Source: Aliiroseovarius halocynthiae (lineage in GTDB: Bacteria > Pseudomonadota > Alphaproteobacteria > Rhodobacterales > Rhodobacteraceae). Taken from it: a DNA stretch of 64,000 nucleotides. The stretch is from positions 1,753,098 to 1,817,097 of the forward strand of contig NZ_ML660019.1 in assembly GCF_007004645.1 (NCBI RefSeq). The letters run 5' to 3'. The translations under genes were made by a program, and so were the position numbers. The notes beneath the pieces were generated by a model that saw only the letters and a program-made list of their open reading frames with translations, did no database searches and was not told the origin of the DNA. The number at the start of each line of letters is the position of its first letter. Position 1 is the stretch's first letter. Of this stretch, positions 36,081 through 44,863 are shown in pieces.

Positions 36081-37478
36081 ATGGACGGTCAAATCAAAGA
36101 AAACGATATCAGCCACGTGGTCGAGGCCGACAAAGCGCATGTTTGGCACCATCTGACACAGCACAAGCCTTTTGAAACCGGTGATCCGCGTATCATCGTG
36201 GAAGGCAAAGGCATGCGGGTTTGGGATCAGAACGGCAAAGAATATATCGACGCCGTATCTGGTGGTGTCTGGACCGTGAATGTTGGCTATGGCCGCGAAA
36301 CCATTGCGGATGCGGTGCGCGACCAGCTGGTGAAGATGAACTATTTCGCCGCCTCCGCTGGATCGATCCCAGGCGCGCTCTTCTCGGAGAAACTGATTGA
36401 AAAGATGCCAGGCATGAGCCGCGTCTACATCACGAATTCAGGATCCGAGGCCAACGAAAAAGCCTTCAAGATGATCCGCCAGATCGCACATAAAAAATAC
36501 GGCGGCAAGAAAACCAAGATCCTGTACCGCGACCGCGATTATCACGGATCGACGCTGGCGACGATGTCGGCAGGCGGTCAGGACGAGCGCAACGCACAGT
36601 ATGGCCCCTTCGCGCCGGACTTCATTCGCGTGCCCCATTGCATGGAATACCGCAAGCACGAACTTGGGCTGGAGCATCTGTCGGGTGCCGAGTTCGGTCG
36701 CGCCGCTGCAGACGCCATTGAAGAGGTCATTCTGCGTGAAGGCCCGGATACTGTCGGCGCGCTCTGCCTGGAACCGATCACCGCTGGTGGTGGCGTTATT
36801 GAAGCGCCCGAAGGGTACTGGCCGCGCGTGCAGGAGATTTGCGAAAAGTACGACCTTTTGCTGCATATCGATGAAGTCGTCTGCGGCCTTGGCAGAACCG
36901 GCACTTGGTTTGGCTATCAGCATTACGGCATCAAGCCCGACTTCGTGACGATGGCGAAGGGCGTGGCCTCTGGCTATGCGGCAATTGCCTGCTGCGTGTC
37001 CAACGAGCGCGTGTTTGACATGTTCAAGGAAGACGCATCGGATCCGCTGGGCTATTTCCGCGACATCTCGACCTTTGGTGGCTGCACCGCCGGTCCTGTG
37101 GCGGCGCTGGAAAACCTGCGTATTATCGAAGACGAGGGCCTGTTGGAAAACACCACAAAGATGGGCGAGCGTATGTTGGCCAATCTGAACGCTCTTGCTG
37201 AAAAGCACAGCGTGATTGGCGACGTGCGCGGCAAAGGTCTGTTCCTTGGCGCAGAACTGGTGAAAGACCGCGAGACCAAAGAGCCGGTTACCGAAGCCGA
37301 GGTCGGCGCAGTGGTTGCCGATTGTGGCGCACAAGGTGTGATCATCGGAGCGACCAACCGGTCCCTTCCCGGTCGCAACAACACGCTGTGCTTCAGCCCG
37401 GCCCTGATCGCAACCGAACAAGACATTGATCGGATCTGCGAGGCCGTCGACAACGCGTTGACCAAGGTTTTCGGCTGA
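36081..37478 (+). CDS. tpa: Taurine:pyruvate aminotransferase
   Basis: A 465-residue class III aminotransferase transferring the amino group of taurine to pyruvate, giving sulfoacetaldehyde and alanine. GGAGG at 36071-36075 fixes the start (MDGQIKENDISHVVEADKAH). The N-terminal AHVWHHLTQHKPFE and the VSGGVWTVNVGYGRETIADA segment are typical of Tpa. The PLP lysine is in DFVTMAKGVASGYAAIACCV. The xsc gene and a TauR-type regulator 1-3 kb downstream, and repeat operators upstream, support the taurine assignment over other omega-transaminases. Confidence 0.93.
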   Translation: MDGQIKENDISHVVEADKAHVWHHLTQHKPFETGDPRIIVEGKGMRVWDQNGKEYIDAVSGGVWTVNVGYGRETIADAVRDQLVKMNYFAASAGSIPGALFSEKLIEKMPGMSRVYITNSGSEANEKAFKMIRQIAHKKYGGKKTKILYRDRDYHGSTLATMSAGGQDERNAQYGPFAPDFIRVPHCMEYRKHELGLEHLSGAEFGRAAADAIEEVILREGPDTVGALCLEPITAGGGVIEAPEGYWPRVQEICEKYDLLLHIDEVVCGLGRTGTWFGYQHYGIKPDFVTMAKGVASGYAAIACCVSNERVFDMFKEDASDPLGYFRDISTFGGCTAGPVAALENLRIIEDEGLLENTTKMGERMLANLNALAEKHSVIGDVRGKGLFLGAELVKDRETKEPVTEAEVGAVVADCGAQGVIIGATNRSLPGRNNTLCFSPALIATEQDIDRICEAVDNALTKVFG

Positions 37479-37511
37479 CAGCGCCGCAGTTTGACCTCAT
37501 AGTCTGTTTAT

Positions 37512-37541
37512 AGGCGGCCCTGTCACCGGGGCCGCCTTTTT
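37512..37541 (+). terminator. Rho-independent terminator after tpa
   Basis: AGGCGGCCC, loop TGTCACC, GGGGCCGCC, TTTTT. It separates tpa from the next gene. Confidence 0.85.
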
Positions 37542-37566
37542 CATGCGAGCTGAAAGGACATTAGAA

Positions 37567-38157
37567 ATGTGGCCTGCCCCCGTTACTCTGACCGGAGATC
37601 ACGTCAAGCTTGCCCCGCTAAGCGCTGATCACGCCCCCGCGTTGAAAGAGGCCAGCAAAGACGGTGAACTTCACCGCCTGTGGTATACCTCTGTCCCTAC
37701 CCCCGAGGGCATGGAGGACGAAATCGCCCGTCGATTGGATCTGCAAAATGCTGGGTCGATGTTGCCATTCTGTGTAATGACACCGGACGGAACCCCCGTT
37801 GGGATGACCACGTTCATGAACATTGATGCCGCAAACAAACGTGTTGAAATCGGGTCGACGTGGTATCGCTCATCCGTTCAGCGCAGCCCTCTGAATACCG
37901 AAGCCAAACGTCTGTTGCTGGCCCATGCCTTTGAGGATCTGCACTGCAACGCGGTCGAATTCCGCACCCATTTCATGAACCATCAAAGCCGTGCGGCGAT
38001 CGAACGACTTGGCGCAAAGCTGGACGGCGTATTGCGTAGCCATATGGATCAGGGGAACGGCGTTTTGCGCGATACGGCGGTCTATTCGATCATCGCGTCT
38101 GAGTGGCCAGCTGTGCGGGCGAACCTGACTTGGCGGCTTGAAAAGCCCCGAAAATAG
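37567..38157 (+). CDS. GNAT family N-acetyltransferase, RimJ/RimL-like
   Basis: A 196-residue acetyltransferase. The sequence follows the Acetyltransf_3 layout: VKLAPLSADHAPALKEASKD at the start, VGMTTFMNIDAANKRVEIGS in the core, and NHQSRAAIERLGAKLDGVLR as the last alpha-beta with the Asn/Arg of RimJ-type proteins. It starts at 37567 with AAGGA upstream. It sits between tpa and tauR but has its own promoter space after the tpa terminator. The substrate is unknown; toxin (BltA/Tbt-like) or protein N-terminal acetylation are possible. Confidence 0.85.
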   Translation: MWPAPVTLTGDHVKLAPLSADHAPALKEASKDGELHRLWYTSVPTPEGMEDEIARRLDLQNAGSMLPFCVMTPDGTPVGMTTFMNIDAANKRVEIGSTWYRSSVQRSPLNTEAKRLLLAHAFEDLHCNAVEFRTHFMNHQSRAAIERLGAKLDGVLRSHMDQGNGVLRDTAVYSIIASEWPAVRANLTWRLEKPRK

Positions 38158-38249
38158 GGCCGTTCACCTTCACGTGACCCGGTGCGTCTGGACAATTAAC
38201 CATTTTGTTCTATATTTGTTCTCATTCGCATGAAGCAAAGGAACACGCC

Positions 38250-38552
38250 ATGGCCCAACCCAGAAGCCTGCCCCCGACGCCGAAACAGACGGACTATGCC
38301 CGTGCAATTGCATCAAAGCTTGGCGCGGCAATTCCTGCCGATGTTGCGCAGGACCGTGCGGCACTGTCGGGGTGGATTGGCGAACATCAGGCGCGGCTGA
38401 AAGCCCGTACCATCCAACCGCGCGACACGCGTGCGACCTCGAAACAGGTCGCCTTTGCCGAACGGATCGCACGCGCCAAACGCCGCTCGGTCCCGGATGA
38501 GTGCTTTCGTGATGCGGGGCTGATGTCGGCGTGGATTTCATCAAATCGTTAA
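38250..38552 (+). CDS. Small protein with two tandem KQxxxAxxIA modules
   Basis: A 100-residue basic protein. It is built of two related ~37-residue units: TPKQTDYARAIASKLGAAIP...DRAALSGWIGEH, and TSKQVAFAERIARAKRRSVP...DAGLMSAWISSN. Shared positions are T-x-K-Q-x3-A-x2-I-A, then P, D, S and W-I. Similar units occur, as far as I recall, at the ends of some topoisomerase- or primase-like proteins, which hints at nucleic-acid binding. AAAGGA precedes the ATG at 38250. No firm function. Confidence 0.7.
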   Translation: MAQPRSLPPTPKQTDYARAIASKLGAAIPADVAQDRAALSGWIGEHQARLKARTIQPRDTRATSKQVAFAERIARAKRRSVPDECFRDAGLMSAWISSNR

Positions 38553-38666
38553 AGCGTTTCTCGTCGACCTGACGTATGGGCGAAAGACGCGCCGCGACAT
38601 GACCGCATCTGAGGGATTTTTTTGCGAAATCCATACTGGGTTTGCGAAAACCGCGTAAGAAGTCGA

Positions 38667-38698
38667 GTATATCCAGATTGCACCCCAACTAGGTCCAA
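38667..38698 (-). promoter_or_regulatory. Candidate TauR operator upstream of tauR
   Basis: On the reverse strand TTGGACCTAG (from 38698) and CTGGATATAC (from 38676) are direct repeats 22 bases apart, the same spacing as at tpa. The site ends 15 bases before the tauR start codon, which suggests autoregulation. Confidence 0.6.
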
Positions 38699-38713
38699 TG
38701 TAAGGTAACATCT

Positions 38714-40192
38714 ATGGCTGCACCCGTAGAGACCTTTTTTCTGGACCCGGACGCCCAAGGCACGCTCCAGGCCCAGATCCAACAAATGATCGCCGAGGCA
38801 ATCCTGTCCGGGCGTTTGCCGCGCGGCGAAAAGCTTCCTTCGACCCGGAAATTGTCGACACATCTTGGGGTCAGCCGGATCACGGTCACGCTTGCCTATA
38901 CGGAACTTCAGGCGAATGACTATCTGTCATCCAAGGGACGCTCCGGCTTCTATGTCTCTGAAAACGCACCAGAACCGCCAAGCTTTCAACCACGCGCCCG
39001 CGGCGAAGACAAAGTCGACTGGCATCGTGCCATTGGCAACCACTTCACCGGAGGCAGCACGCCCCAGAAACCGCAAAATTGGCGGCAGCACAAATACCCC
39101 TTCATCTATGGTCAGGCCGATCCAAAGCTGTTTGACCACAATGCCTGGCGTCTTTGCGCCTTGCGTGCACTGGGACATAAAGACCACGCCGTGATGATGG
39201 GCGATTATTATGATCAAGACGATCCCCAATTGATTGAATTCATTGCCCGCCACATTCTGCCCCGGCGCGGCATTCTGGCCCGTCCGGAAGAAATCCTGAT
39301 CACGCTGGGCGCCCAGAACGCATTGTGGATGGCCGCGCAAATCCTTTTGACCCAGCGCCGGACCGCCGCAATCGAAGATCCCTGTTATTACTCGCTGCGC
39401 GATGTTTTGACCCAAAGCCGGTGCCATCTGGTGAATATCCCCGTTGATCGTGACGGCCTTCCCCCAGAATTGCTGCCCGACGGCACTGATGTCATCTTCT
39501 CGACACCCAGTCACCACAGCCCTACCACAGCCACCATGCCTATCGAGCGTCGAAAGGCGCTTTTGGCACGCGCCAAAGAACTGGACGCGGTGATTGTTGA
39601 AGACGACTATGATTTCGAAATGTCGTTCCTGAAGCCGCCCTCGCCCGCGCTGAAATCCTTGGACCGTGAGGGACGGGTGATCTATGTAGGCAGCTTCTCG
39701 AAATCGCTATTTCCGGGGCTGCGCCTTGGCTACATGGTCGGGTCCGAGCCTTTCATTCGCGAAGCCCGGGCGCTGCGCTCGGCTGTGCTGCGCCATCCAC
39801 CGGGGCTGATTCAGCGCACGGTCGCCTATTTCCTGTCCTTAGGCCATTACGACGCTCTTATCCGCCGCATGGGAAGCGCCTATCAGGGACGGCGCGAGGT
39901 GATGAATCAGGCGATCGAAGATACCGGGCTGACCATCGCCGGGCGTGGCGTTTTTGGCGGATCAGCATTCTGGATGCGCGCGCCTGAAGGCGTAGACATG
40001 ATCCAGCTTGCCGGTCAGTTGCGCAAAAAGGGTGTGTTGCTTGAACCTGGCACGCCCTTTTTCCGCGGCCCCAATCAGCCGACGAATTTCTATCGGATCG
40101 CCTATAGCTCGATCCCTGCGTCGCGCATCCCTGAAGGGATCTCTCTGATCGCGGACGAGATCGCCAGCACGGATGTATCTGGCGCCAGATAG
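38714..40192 (+). CDS. tauR: Taurine catabolism regulator, MocR family (GntR-aminotransferase fusion)
   Basis: A 492-residue PLP-dependent activator. Residues 10-80 are a GntR winged helix (LPRGEKLPSTRKLSTHLGVS, RITVTLAYTELQANDYLSSK). From about residue 130 a class I aminotransferase domain follows; its PLP lysine is in YVGSFSKSLFPGLRLGYMVG and the Asp-x-Tyr motif in VIVEDDYDFEMSF. MocR proteins use PLP to sense amines, here presumably taurine. AAGGTAA precedes the ATG. Adjacent to xsc and near tpa, which fixes the assignment. Confidence 0.92.
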   Translation: MAAPVETFFLDPDAQGTLQAQIQQMIAEAILSGRLPRGEKLPSTRKLSTHLGVSRITVTLAYTELQANDYLSSKGRSGFYVSENAPEPPSFQPRARGEDKVDWHRAIGNHFTGGSTPQKPQNWRQHKYPFIYGQADPKLFDHNAWRLCALRALGHKDHAVMMGDYYDQDDPQLIEFIARHILPRRGILARPEEILITLGAQNALWMAAQILLTQRRTAAIEDPCYYSLRDVLTQSRCHLVNIPVDRDGLPPELLPDGTDVIFSTPSHHSPTTATMPIERRKALLARAKELDAVIVEDDYDFEMSFLKPPSPALKSLDREGRVIYVGSFSKSLFPGLRLGYMVGSEPFIREARALRSAVLRHPPGLIQRTVAYFLSLGHYDALIRRMGSAYQGRREVMNQAIEDTGLTIAGRGVFGGSAFWMRAPEGVDMIQLAGQLRKKGVLLEPGTPFFRGPNQPTNFYRIAYSSIPASRIPEGISLIADEIASTDVSGAR

Positions 40193-40201
40193 CCCAGACA
40201 A

Positions 40202-40211
40202 CTGGCCCTAT
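40202..40211 (+). promoter_or_regulatory. Possible TauR half-site upstream of xsc
   Basis: CTGGCCCTAT repeats exactly the second half-site seen at tpa. A partner CTGGCGCCAG begins 23 bases upstream inside the end of tauR, a weaker match with off-by-one spacing. Suggestive only. Confidence 0.35.
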
Positions 40212-40310
40212 AGGCGCGCCGTCGCGCTGCATAATAAAGTATCAGGAAACTCGACTGGGCGGACGAAGTGATTTCGCCACCCCATCACCAATTCTAGGGA
40301 GAGCGTCACA

Positions 40311-42089
40311 ATGAAAATGACCACCGAAGAAGCCTTCGTCAAAGTGCTTCAGATGCATGGGATCGAACATGCCTTTGGTATTATCGGATCTGCCATGATG
40401 CCGATTTCGGACATTTTCCCCGATGCGGGCATTACGTTCTGGGACTGCGCCCACGAAGGTTCGGGCGGCATGATGGCCGACGGATACACCCGTGCCACCG
40501 GCAAAATGTCGATGATGATCGCGCAAAACGGCCCCGGTATCACCAACTTCGTGACCGCGGTGAAAACAGCCTACTGGAACCACACCCCTGTGCTGCTGGT
40601 CACCCCGCAGGCCGCCAACAAGACCATCGGTCAGGGCGGCTTCCAGGAAATGGAACAGATGCGCATGTTTGCTGACTGCGTCGCATATCAGGAAGAAGTC
40701 CGCGATCCGACCCGTGTTGCCGAAGTTCTGAACCGCGTCATCATGAACGCCAAACGCGCATCCGCCCCTGCCCAGCTGAACATCCCGCGCGACATGTGGA
40801 CCCAAGTGATCGATATCGAGCTGCCGGCGATTGTTGAGTTCGAACGCCCCTCGGGCGGTGCAGAGGCCGTCACAGAGGCTGCCAAGCTGATGTCAGAGGC
40901 CAAGAACCCCGTCATCTTGAACGGCGCAGGCGTTGTTCTGTCGAAAGGTGGCATCGAAGCCTCGAAAGCACTGGCTGAACGTCTGGATGCTCCGGTCTGT
41001 GTTGGCTATCAGCACAATGACGCCTTCCCCGGCTCGCACCCGCTGTTTGCAGGTCCCTTGGGCTATAACGGCTCGAAAGCTGGTATGGAGTTGATCAAGG
41101 ATGCAGATGTTGTTCTGTGCCTCGGCACTCGTCTGAACCCATTCTCGACCCTGCCCGGCTATGGCATGGAATACTGGCCGTCGGACGCCAAGATCATTCA
41201 GGTCGACATCAACCCCGACCGTATCGGTCTGACCAAGAAAGTTTCGGTTGGCATTATCGGTGACGCCGCGAAAGTGGCCGAAGGCATCCTTGCACAGCTG
41301 AGCGACACTGCCGGTGACGCAGGTCGTGACGCACGCAAATCCAACATTGCACAGAAAAAGTCGGCTTGGGCACAACAGCTGACCGAAATGACCCACGAGG
41401 ATGACGATCCGGGCACAACCTGGAACGAACGCGCCCGCGCGGACAAGCCCGAGTGGATGAGCCCGCGTATGGCATGGCGTGCCATTCAGGCTGCCCTCCC
41501 GAAAGAGGCGATCATCTCGTCCGATATCGGCAACAACTGCGCGATCGGCAACGCCTACCCGTCGTTTGAAGAAGGCCGCAAATACTTGGCCCCCGGCCTG
41601 TTCGGCCCCTGTGGCTATGGCCTTCCGGCTGTTGCTGGCGCCAAAATCGGTTGCCCAGACGTGCCGGTTGTTGGCTTCTCGGGCGACGGCGCTTTCGGCA
41701 TCGCGGTGACTGAACTGACCGCCATCGGCCGCGAAGAATGGCCCGCAATGACACAAGTGGTCTTCCGCAACTATCAATGGGGTGCTGAGAAACGTAATTC
41801 GACCCTGTGGTTCGATGATAACTTCGTCGGCACCGAGCTGGATCAACAGGTATCCTATGCTGGCATCGCCAATGCTTGTGGCCTGAAAGGCGTTGTCGCC
41901 CGCACGATGGACGAGCTGACCGACGCGCTGAACCAAGCCATCAAGGACCAGATGGAAAATGGCGTTACCACGTTGATCGAAGCCATGATCAACCAGGAGC
42001 TGGGTGAACCCTTCCGTCGCGACGCAATGAAGAAGCCGGTTCGCGTGGCAGGCATCAGCAAAGACGACATGCGGCCCCAACAGGTCTGA
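40311..42089 (+). CDS. xsc: Sulfoacetaldehyde acetyltransferase
   Basis: A 592-residue thiamine-diphosphate enzyme that converts sulfoacetaldehyde and phosphate to acetyl phosphate and sulfite. The N-terminus KMTTEEAFVKVLQMHGIEHA and the catalytic-Glu region TFWDCAHEGSGGMMADGYTR are distinctive for Xsc. The ThDP/Mg motif is VVGFSGDGAFGIAVTELTAI...FRNYQWGAEK. Length fits the family. Preceded by AGGGAGAG. It is followed by pta, which makes acetyl-CoA from the acetyl phosphate. A long antisense frame (40893-42080) mirrors this gene and is rejected. Confidence 0.97.
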   Translation: MKMTTEEAFVKVLQMHGIEHAFGIIGSAMMPISDIFPDAGITFWDCAHEGSGGMMADGYTRATGKMSMMIAQNGPGITNFVTAVKTAYWNHTPVLLVTPQAANKTIGQGGFQEMEQMRMFADCVAYQEEVRDPTRVAEVLNRVIMNAKRASAPAQLNIPRDMWTQVIDIELPAIVEFERPSGGAEAVTEAAKLMSEAKNPVILNGAGVVLSKGGIEASKALAERLDAPVCVGYQHNDAFPGSHPLFAGPLGYNGSKAGMELIKDADVVLCLGTRLNPFSTLPGYGMEYWPSDAKIIQVDINPDRIGLTKKVSVGIIGDAAKVAEGILAQLSDTAGDAGRDARKSNIAQKKSAWAQQLTEMTHEDDDPGTTWNERARADKPEWMSPRMAWRAIQAALPKEAIISSDIGNNCAIGNAYPSFEEGRKYLAPGLFGPCGYGLPAVAGAKIGCPDVPVVGFSGDGAFGIAVTELTAIGREEWPAMTQVVFRNYQWGAEKRNSTLWFDDNFVGTELDQQVSYAGIANACGLKGVVARTMDELTDALNQAIKDQMENGVTTLIEAMINQELGEPFRRDAMKKPVRVAGISKDDMRPQQV

Positions 42090-42096
42090 TTGAACT

Positions 42097-42126
42097 CTTC
42101 GGGCGCGGGATCCCTCGCGCCCGAAG
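42097..42126. promoter_or_regulatory. Strong hairpin between xsc and pta
   Basis: CTTCGGGCGCG, loop GGATCCCT, CGCGCCCGAAG. No T run follows, so it may be a processing or stability element within the xsc-pta transcript rather than a terminator. Confidence 0.6.
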
Positions 42127-42172
42127 CTCTTCCGGTTACTGCCGGCCCCTTTTCTCTGAACGCGAGGCCCCG

Positions 42173-43177
42173 ATGAAACCGCTTGAAACCCTTCTGAAAA
42201 ACGCGGCCCGTACCAACCTGCGGATTATCCTGTCGGAAGGCAGCGACCCGCGTGCTGTCAGCGCTGGTCATCAGGCAGCGGCGCAAGGGATCGCGCGTAT
42301 TGGTCTTGTGGGAGACAGCGCATCAATCAAGGCCGAGTTCGAGGCACAGGGGATTGAAATCATTGACGGGATTGACATTCACGACCCGTCAACATCGCCC
42401 TTACGGAACGAATTGGCCGCGCTGTATTACCAGTTGCGCCAGCACAAGGGCGTAACCCACGATGATGCACAGGCTGCCGTCGACCTGCCCCATATTTTTG
42501 CGGCCTTGCTGGTGAAATCTGGTCACGCGGATGGCACTGTCGGCGGCGCAGTGGCAACCACAGCCGACATCGTGCGCGCCGCCATCCAAATCATCGGCAC
42601 AAAACCTGATACCAAGCTGATCTCGTCCTTCTTTCTGATGCTCTTTTGCAAAGAACATCACGACCGGAAAGGTGCTATGATCTTTGCGGATAGCGGGCTG
42701 GTGGTGGATCCCAGCGCTGACGAGATGGCACAAATCGCGCTTAGTTCGGCCAATTCTTTTCAGCGGTTGATCGGCGAAACGCCTCGTGTTGCGATGCTGT
42801 CCTTTTCGACACGCGGCAGTGCGGAACATGATGCGGTATCAAAGGTCGTGACTGCCACCGAAACCGCCCGCAGCCGCGCGCCCGAGCTGTTGATCGACGG
42901 CGAGCTTCAATTCGATGCGGCGTTCGTACCAGACGTCGCCGCGCGCAAAGCGCAAGACAGCCCCCTTCAGGGCAATGCCAATGTCTTCATCTTTCCCAAT
43001 CTGGAAAGCGGCAACATCGCATACAAAATTGCACAACGCATGGGCGGGGCCGAAGCCATCGGCCCAATCCTGCAAGGTCTGGCAAAACCTGCCAACGATC
43101 TGTCACGCGGATGTTCGGCCGAAGATATCCTGCACATGATCGCTGTGACAGCCGCACAGGCAAGCGACAGCGATTAA
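42173..43177 (+). CDS. pta: Phosphate acetyltransferase
   Basis: A 334-residue single-domain Pta converting acetyl phosphate and CoA to acetyl-CoA and phosphate. It contains GHADGTVGGAVATTADIVRA, KLISSFFLMLFCKEHHDRKG, DPSADEMAQIALSSANSFQR and NVFIFPNLESGNIAYKIAQR, all conserved in phosphotransacetylases. Placed 84 bases after xsc, it completes the taurine carbon route. Its stop overlaps the stop of a convergent paralogue by four bases. Confidence 0.92.
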   Translation: MKPLETLLKNAARTNLRIILSEGSDPRAVSAGHQAAAQGIARIGLVGDSASIKAEFEAQGIEIIDGIDIHDPSTSPLRNELAALYYQLRQHKGVTHDDAQAAVDLPHIFAALLVKSGHADGTVGGAVATTADIVRAAIQIIGTKPDTKLISSFFLMLFCKEHHDRKGAMIFADSGLVVDPSADEMAQIALSSANSFQRLIGETPRVAMLSFSTRGSAEHDAVSKVVTATETARSRAPELLIDGELQFDAAFVPDVAARKAQDSPLQGNANVFIFPNLESGNIAYKIAQRMGGAEAIGPILQGLAKPANDLSRGCSAEDILHMIAVTAAQASDSD

Positions 43178-44040
43178 AGCCCGTCTGACCCCGCAATGGA
43201 AAGAACGGTGGCGGCCACAATCTCGTCGACGGTGGCGCCTCGGCTCAGGTCGCAAATTGGGCGCTTGAAGCCTTGAAGAATGGGGCCATAGGCTTTCGCC
43301 CCGGCGAGATGCACCAGAAGTTTATAAGCGATATTCCCGGCGTCTAGGTTCGGGAATATCAAGACGTTCGCCTTTTCGGTCAGTCCAGCCTGCTTTTTCT
43401 GCGCCGTAAGTAGATCCAGCGCGGCATCGGCCTGAACAGGGCCTGCAAACCCAGTCAAATTTGCTGCTTCACGCACTTTTTCAACCGACGCTCCCGCGCC
43501 GGAATGCCCGGTCGAGAATGATAGGAGTGCGACCTCGGCCCGCCCCCAGAACGCCCGTGCAGTTCCCGCGCTTGCAGTTGCGATATCCGCCAGCTCTTGT
43601 GCGTCCGGGTCAACATTCACGGCGCAATCCGAGAATATGAACTCCTGGCCATCCGACAGAACCATCAAGAAGTAACTCGAGGGCGTGGCGATACCCTTCT
43701 TTAGCCCGATGACCATTGACGCGGCTTCGATCACGCGGCGAGTGGGGGCGATGGCACCAGCGACCATCAAGTCCGCCTCGCCCGTTGCGACCATGGCGGC
43801 GGCCCGCATCAGGGGGCGTTGCAACAGGCGTGTGGCGATCGCGGGACGCATGGCGCGCGTCGATATCAGCGCATCGACATGATGCGCGGCACAATCAGCA
43901 AGTGGCACCGGGCTGGCCAGCCCTTCCGCATGCAGACGCGCTGCAGCTTCAGCGATACGCGGATCTTCCATTTCTGGCAACACGACGCGCGGTTTGCGCT
44001 TTGCGGCGATCTCGAAGGCGCGATCCAGCGTGGCCGTCAT
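43174..44040 (-). CDS. Second, shorter phosphate acetyl/butyryltransferase-like protein
   Basis: A 288-residue paralogue of the phosphotransacetylase family. Shared segments include GEADLMVAGAIAPTRRVIEA, ATPSSYFLMVLSDGQEFIFS, DPDAQELADIATASAGTARA and NVLIFPNLDAGNIAYKLLVH. It lacks about 45 residues relative to the neighbouring Pta, mainly around the region before GEAD (residues 45-75). It is convergent with pta. It may act on another acyl phosphate, or be a weak or regulatory copy. Codon use looks like the neighbours, and no internal stops or frameshifts are seen. Confidence 0.85.
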   Translation of the reverse strand: MTATLDRAFEIAAKRKPRVVLPEMEDPRIAEAAARLHAEGLASPVPLADCAAHHVDALISTRAMRPAIATRLLQRPLMRAAAMVATGEADLMVAGAIAPTRRVIEAASMVIGLKKGIATPSSYFLMVLSDGQEFIFSDCAVNVDPDAQELADIATASAGTARAFWGRAEVALLSFSTGHSGAGASVEKVREAANLTGFAGPVQADAALDLLTAQKKQAGLTEKANVLIFPNLDAGNIAYKLLVHLAGAKAYGPILQGFKRPICDLSRGATVDEIVAATVLSIAGSDGL

Positions 44041-44053
44041 GGGGGCTGTCCTG

Positions 44054-44863
44054 TTATGCGATTTGGTTGCGGATCGTCCTATACCCGGTTGTCAGCACAA
44101 AGATCAACGCCGCTGCGACGATGATCGACGGACCGGCCGGTGTGTCCAGCCGCAGCGATGCCCAAAGCCCCGCCCCGCTGGCGGCCCAACTGACCAGAAC
44201 CGACGCAACCACCATTTGCACGGGGGATGACGCAACCCTTCGCGCGGCAGTGGCAGGAATGATCAACATGGCCGACACCAAAAGCGCTCCGACAACTTTC
44301 AGGGACACCGCCACCACGACCGCAATCGACACAGTGATGACAAGGCTTTCGCGGTTTGGCTTCACGCCCGAAGCCGCCGCCAAATCAGGACTGAGCGTCG
44401 ACAATAGAAGTTTCGACCAGCGCCACGCAATGACTGAAGCCACCAAAATCCCGCCGCCCCAGACCAGCAAAAGATCCGAGCGGGTAACCGTCAAAATGTC
44501 GCCAAACAGATAGGCCGCAAGATCGACCCGCACCCCAGGCGCGAAAGAAATCGCGACAAGGCCAGAAGCAAGCGCACCGAAGGACAACACGCCAAGTCCG
44601 CTATCGGGCGACTGGCCGCGCGCCATCATCCAGCTGATCGCACCAGCCATCGCCAAGGCCACCACCAGTGTGCCAAGGCTGATCGGGACCGAGAAGATCA
44701 GCGCGAATGCCACACCCAGAATGGCCGCATGTGCTGTGGCATCTCCGAAATAAGCCAACCGCCGCCAAACCACGAACGCGCCCAATGGGCCAGTGGCCAG
44801 AGACAGACCAAACGCGGCCAACGCTGCGCGCACCAGAAAATCATCCAGCATGTTCAATATCAT
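44054..44863 (-). CDS. znuB: Zinc ABC transporter permease ZnuB
   Basis: A 269-residue inner-membrane protein with eight or nine helices of the ABC-3 family (FGLSLATGPLGAFVVWRRLA, YFGDATAHAAILGVAFALIF and following). It is the channel of a high-affinity Zn uptake system. The frame starts 23 bases inside the end of znuC; an alternative ATG at 44851 exists. It belongs to the zur-znuC-znuB unit. Confidence 0.92.
   Translation of the reverse strand: MILNMLDDFLVRAALAAFGLSLATGPLGAFVVWRRLAYFGDATAHAAILGVAFALIFSVPISLGTLVVALAMAGAISWMMARGQSPDSGLGVLSFGALASGLVAISFAPGVRVDLAAYLFGDILTVTRSDLLLVWGGGILVASVIAWRWSKLLLSTLSPDLAAASGVKPNRESLVITVSIAVVVAVSLKVVGALLVSAMLIIPATAARRVASSPVQMVVASVLVSWAASGAGLWASLRLDTPAGPSIIVAAALIFVLTTGYRTIRNQIA

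Noticed and set aside
40893..42080. 395-codon open frame antisense to xsc
   Set aside because: Xsc is unmistakable on the other strand. The antisense product shows no family features.
43174..44040. Frameshifted pseudogene copy of pta
   Set aside because: The frame is continuous, retains core motifs and has normal codon use, so it is treated as a real shorter paralogue.
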